From assembly GCF_013167895.1 (NCBI RefSeq), contig NZ_BLWC01000001.1:5146001-5210000 (forward strand): a stretch of DNA of 64,000 bases. Direction: 5' to 3'. This DNA is from Streptomyces fulvorobeus. Its GTDB lineage: Bacteria; Actinomycetota; Actinomycetes; Streptomycetales; Streptomycetaceae. Both the position numbers and the translations under genes were made by a program. Shown here piece after piece: positions 60,894 to 64,000 of the stretch (within the stretch, counting starts at the first letter, position 1; every line of letters starts with the position of its first letter). Under the pieces are notes generated by a model. It saw nothing but the letters and a program-made list of their open reading frames with translations. It searched no databases and was not told where the DNA came from.

Positions 60894-62132
60894 TCAGCAG
60901 TAACCGTTGATCGTCCCGTTGACGCCCGTCCACATGTACGCGTCACTCACCCAGGTGCCGTCCGAGAGCCTGTTCCAGAGACCCGTGGTGCCGTAGCGGC
61001 CGGTGTGCGAGGTTCCGTTGGCCGAGCACGACACCGTCACCGTGGCGCCGTCCGCCACGGACCCGCTCAGGGCGTAGCCGGCGCCGGGGCCCGTGCGCTT
61101 GTTGACGGAGCCGCCGCCGTTGGCGTCGATGATCCCCTGGTTCAGGGCGAGGGCGCCGTAGTTGTGGAGGTTGCCCCCCGCGCCGACGCGGACGCTGCCG
61201 TGCAGGGCGGAGCCCTGGTAGGCGGCGCCGCCGTTCTCCATGGACCACTTGCCGAGGCCGTGGCCCGCCAGGCCGACGTAGGCACTGTTCTGCCGCAGCC
61301 CGAAGTGGACGTGCCGTCCGTACGCGGCGCCGCCGCACGTCACGTCCGTGCCGGTGTAGCCGAGGTAGGCCCCGGCTCCCACGGCCGCTCCGTTGGCACC
61401 GATGCTGCTCCACAGGTGGTAGTAGTCCGTCGAGTAGCCACGGTCATGGATGACCCGGACCCAGCCCGTGCACATCGTGTACGCGGTGCCGCCGCGGGTG
61501 GCGCGCACCACCTGGTCGCCGCCCGCGAAGTCCGCCGAGCTCCACGGGGTCTCCGATCCGCCCCAGCCGTGCGGCCCCGACGTCATCGTCCAGCTCTGGC
61601 CGTCGGCCCAGGGCAGGGCCATGCCCGTACGGAAGTCGCTTCCGGCGAGCGGGGTGACGCCGGAGCCGGATGGGGTGCGCCCGGCCGGCTGCCTGCCGTC
61701 CTGCTGGGCGAAGAGCGGCTTCTCGGCCGCCCTGGTGAGGGTGGAGCGGGCGGCGAGCTCGGCGAACCGGGGTTCGCCGTCGAACGCCACCTGCCAGGTG
61801 CCCCTGTCCCGGTGGGCGATGAACAGCCAGCCCTCCGGCATCCGCTCGGAACCGGGCTCGGTGGCCAGGACGGCGGTGCCGTGGGCCCACGCCCCGGCCG
61901 TCCGCGCCACCTTGACCACCGGCCGGTCGCCCGCGGCGGCCGCCCCGGCCCGCTGCTGTCCCCGCTCGTGCAGATACGCGGTCACCGCGGCCTTGGGCCC
62001 CAGGTCGGCGGCGGCCGGCCCCGGCACCCCGGCCACGGACGCGGCCGCGGTGAGCAGCGTGCCGGCCGCCGTCACCGCCAGGGTGGTCACCAGTCTCGCG
62101 ATGGACGTGGTGCGGCGTCTTGAATGCGACAT
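60894..62132 (-). CDS. Secreted M23 family metallopeptidase with C-terminal SH3-like domain
   Basis: A 412-residue exported protein: basic start SHSRRRTT, hydrophobic segment to about residue 38 (ASVAGVPGPAAA). The M23 domain has its zinc ligands in SGPHGWGG (His), SSADFAGGD (Asp) and YGRHVHFG (HxH), the pattern of LasA/beta-lytic peptidases. A C-terminal SH3-like domain (VNKRTGPGAGYALSGSVADG, then WVSDAYMW) may bind peptidoglycan. It probably cuts Gly-rich or cross-link peptides in cell walls. The ATG at 62132 begins the signal peptide. Confidence 0.9.
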   Translation of the reverse strand: MSHSRRRTTSIARLVTTLAVTAAGTLLTAAASVAGVPGPAAADLGPKAAVTAYLHERGQQRAGAAAAGDRPVVKVARTAGAWAHGTAVLATEPGSERMPEGWLFIAHRDRGTWQVAFDGEPRFAELAARSTLTRAAEKPLFAQQDGRQPAGRTPSGSGVTPLAGSDFRTGMALPWADGQSWTMTSGPHGWGGSETPWSSADFAGGDQVVRATRGGTAYTMCTGWVRVIHDRGYSTDYYHLWSSIGANGAAVGAGAYLGYTGTDVTCGGAAYGRHVHFGLRQNSAYVGLAGHGLGKWSMENGGAAYQGSALHGSVRVGAGGNLHNYGALALNQGIIDANGGGSVNKRTGPGAGYALSGSVADGATVTVSCSANGTSHTGRYGTTGLWNRLSDGTWVSDAYMWTGVNGTINGYC

Positions 62133-62253
62133 CAGGCTGTCTCCTCCGGCGAGGCGCGGGCCGCTGCCGGGCAACGGTCTACGCGCATGGACACGTGGTC
62201 GGAACCAGGGTCTCCGGAAGATCTGTACATGACAAGATGGCCTCGCGGTCCGG

Positions 62254-63465
62254 TCACGGACCAGCGGGTCCGCGCGCCCCGAGCACCACCGGCGCCTTCG
62301 AACGGGGCAGCAGGTCGGCCGGGTCCTGCGGGTGGATCACCTCGACCTCCACACCGTCGCCGAAGCGGTACGGGCGGTGGGCGAGCACCTCCGCGAGATG
62401 GCGCCGCAGCCGCGAGATCTCGGCCCGGACCGTCACCGTCCTGGTCGCGTCCCCGAAGATGTCCCGCGCCAGCTCCGCCGCCGTACGCCCCTCCCGGTGC
62501 ACCGCCAGCGCGTACAGCAGCTCCGCGTGGCGCGGCGAGAGCCGCTGGGTCCAGCTGCCCACGGGGTTGACCACCTGGACCGTCAGCCCCCGGGCCCTGC
62601 TCAGATCCAGCACCACCCGGCGGGGCGGGCCGTCGGGACCGGCGTCGGCCACCCGTACCAGCCAGCCACCGGGCAGCGGTTCCACCCGGCACATACCCAG
62701 GGACGGCAGCCACACCCGACCCGCCGCCAGGGACTTGGGCAGCGGCAGCCGGTCCACCGGAGGCATGCCCGTGACCGCGGCGAGCCAGCCCCGCGTGTCG
62801 ACCGCCAGCGCCCGGCCGCCGAGCCGGCAGAGGATCGGCGCGGCCACCGACCGCAGCCGCTCGATCGCGACCAGATGCCGCATCCGCAGCTCGTTCTCGG
62901 CCAGCCTGGCCACCGAGTCGACCAGCGCGAGCGTGGCCGGATGGAAGGTGCGGGCCGGCCCGCTGACGTCCAGGATGCCCACGAGCCTGCCGTCCCGGGG
63001 GTCGCGTACGGGAGCGGCCGCACAGGTCCAGGTGTGCAGGGAGCGCACGAAGTGCTCCGCCGAGTGCACCTGTATCGGTCTGCGCGTGACGAGCGTCGTA
63101 CCGATGGCGTTGGTGCCCGTCGTCGCCTCCGACCACTCGGCGCCCTCCTCCAGACAGATCCCGTCCGCCTGGCGCAGCACCAGCGAGTGCCCCTGGCGCC
63201 ACAGCACCCGGCCGTCCACATCGGTGACCACCATGATCTGCTGCGAGGCGTCGGCGATGGAGGCCAGGCCGTTGCGCAGCAGCGGCATCGCCTCGCCGAT
63301 CGTGGAGGCGTTGCGCCGGTGCTCGATCTCGTCGGAACCGAGCAGTTCGCTCTCCGTCGACTGATCCGGAACGACGCCATTGCGCGCCACGCGGTTCCAC
63401 GAGGCGTCGATCTCGGCGCGCGGGGCGCCCCCGCGCGCCCGCCCGGCGCGGCTGGTCCGCATCAC
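62254..63465 (-). CDS. GAF-domain transcriptional regulator with C-terminal HTH (AcoR N-terminal-like)
   Basis: A 403-residue regulator. The N-terminal part (about 65-215) is the GAF-type sensor of AcoR-like proteins, with ATTGTNAIGTTLVTRRPIQV and GILDVSGP blocks. Instead of a sigma-54 AAA domain, a C-terminal winged-helix region (LSPRHAELLYALAVHREGRT, ISRLRRHLAEVL) binds DNA. Streptomycete members often control aldehyde dehydrogenase genes. The GTG at 63465 follows GAGGAGGGGG. A palindrome about 115 bp upstream may be its site. Confidence 0.86.
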   Translation of the reverse strand: MMRTSRAGRARGGAPRAEIDASWNRVARNGVVPDQSTESELLGSDEIEHRRNASTIGEAMPLLRNGLASIADASQQIMVVTDVDGRVLWRQGHSLVLRQADGICLEEGAEWSEATTGTNAIGTTLVTRRPIQVHSAEHFVRSLHTWTCAAAPVRDPRDGRLVGILDVSGPARTFHPATLALVDSVARLAENELRMRHLVAIERLRSVAAPILCRLGGRALAVDTRGWLAAVTGMPPVDRLPLPKSLAAGRVWLPSLGMCRVEPLPGGWLVRVADAGPDGPPRRVVLDLSRARGLTVQVVNPVGSWTQRLSPRHAELLYALAVHREGRTAAELARDIFGDATRTVTVRAEISRLRRHLAEVLAHRPYRFGDGVEVEVIHPQDPADLLPRSKAPVVLGARGPAGP

Positions 63466-63579
63466 GGCTTCCCCCTCCTCACTCTGCCCGTGCCTCCGCT
63501 GCGGGTGGGGGCCCGCGGACCGGCCGGGAGCGGCCTGTCAGGCCCTATCCTGCCGCTGACCCGCGTCGCGTGTCAGCAA

Positions 63580-63591
63580 GGGTTGCAACCC
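63580..63591. promoter_or_regulatory. Palindrome GGGTTGCAACCC upstream of the GAF regulator gene
   Basis: A perfect 12-bp palindrome followed by a second TCGCAAC half-site at 63593-63599. TTGCAA-type sites suit binding by AcoR-like regulators. It is the only clear symmetric element in the 276-bp gap. Confidence 0.42.
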
Positions 63592-63684
63592 CTCGCAACT
63601 CTGGCCAGCGGGTACAGCTCCGGACGAGAGTGACGGAACACCGCGCCGCGGGGCATGTGTCCCGTGGTCAGGTGCAGCACAAGC

Positions 63685-63724
63685 ACGGAGGGTGGTGCCG
63701 TGTCGGCGCAGCACCACCCTCCGT
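63685..63724 (-). terminator. Terminator of the acyl-CoA dehydrogenase gene
   Basis: ACGGAGGGTGGTGC (63685-63698) pairs perfectly with GCACCACCCTCCGT (63711-63724) around a 12-nt loop. It begins 17 nt past the stop of the partial gene. Confidence 0.72.
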
Positions 63725-63741
63725 CGCTCGTGCTCCCGTCT

Positions 63742-64000
63742 CTAACGGTCGCAGGCCCGTGCGCGCTCCACCACCGAGGCCAGAGCGAGCTGGTGCGGCA
63801 GCGTCCCGAAGGCCGACCCCCAGTCCCCGCCCAGCCGTGAGGCGCAGAACGCGTCGGCGACCTCCGGCGGTGCCCAGCGGATCAGCAGGGACCCCTGGAG
63901 CACCAGCGCCATCCGTTCGACCAGCCGTCTGGCCCGCGCCTCGACCGCTTCCAGGTCCGCCAGTTCGGTGAGCAGGTCCTTGATCGCCCCGTCGAGGCGG
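63742..64000 (-). CDS. Acyl-CoA dehydrogenase family protein (AidB-like), 3' part only
   Basis: The last 85 codons of a leftward gene that enters from the window edge. The visible C-terminus has ARARRLVERMALVLQGSLLI, then VADAFCASRLGGDWGSAFGT, which matches the ending of AidB-type acyl-CoA dehydrogenases linked to alkylation damage. The stop is TAG at 63742. The flavin and active-site regions are outside the window, so the class is judged only from the tail. Confidence 0.7.
   Translation of the reverse strand, partial: RLDGAIKDLLTELADLEAVEARARRLVERMALVLQGSLLIRWAPPEVADAFCASRLGGDWGSAFGTLPHQLALASVVERARACDR

Overview
The window is about 70% or more G+C, its codons are strongly GC-biased at third positions, and many genes start with GTG, overlap as ATGA/GTGA, or appear leaderless. 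Family content points to Streptomyces or a close relative: XRE/DUF397 and RsbW-like regulatory pairs, a SAV2148-type HEPN protein, TIGR04222 proteins, GlgX/TreY/TreZ, and an MsiK-type sugar importer without its own ATPase. From memory the order resembles the S. coelicolor SCO603x-SCO610x core region; I could not check this. I saw no rRNA, tRNA, CRISPR array, insertion sequence or prophage.

Layout. 0-6 kb: coproporphyrin-dependent heme genes (hemE, cgoX, hemQ) with an FAD oxidoreductase and a DUF4349 lipoprotein. 6-12 kb: a secreted S33 peptidase, then two TIGR04222 membrane proteins and a DUF692 multinuclear iron oxidase fused to a partner-like C-terminal domain, then a PTH2 peptidyl-tRNA hydrolase. 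12-20 kb: housekeeping and envelope genes (AIM24 plus a coupled 58-residue CxxC protein, polysaccharide deacetylase, PhoX-type enzyme, OsmC, ZapE, RibD-like reductase, murC, msrB). 20-27 kb: accessory and regulatory genes (Cys-rich protein, 803-residue GAP1-N2 protein, XRE/DUF397 pair, RsbW-like ATPase, decayed TetR and frameshifted VOC genes). 28-32 kb: threonine catabolism (tdh-kbl), a LysR regulator and a uridine kinase-like gene. 32-42 kb: treZ, treY and glgX, interleaved with a GNAT, an FHA protein and a diverged P450. 42-50.6 kb: HEPN protein, DEDDh exonuclease, phosphotransferase, sugar ABC importer and a macrolide-type glycosyltransferase.

50.6-60.1 kb is a leftward sulfur assimilation operon: leader peptide, sulfite reductase, a small zinc-ribbon protein, cysH, cysC, cysD, cysN, a sulfonate-type ABC importer and a sirohydrochlorin chelatase. 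Together they import sulfur compounds, activate sulfate, reduce it to sulfide and supply siroheme. 60-64 kb holds a GNAT, a secreted M23 peptidase, a GAF-domain regulator and the 3' end of an AidB-like acyl-CoA dehydrogenase.

The candidate for a little-described system is 7.8-11.1 kb: a DUF692 (MNIO) enzyme with a fused HvfC/BufC-like domain, next to a membrane protein with a Cys/Gly/Ser-rich tail that could be its substrate. Three genes (8.7, 26.9 and 51.2 kb) each look exactly one base short in a G/C run. This could be sequence error or real decay and should be settled before those genes are interpreted.
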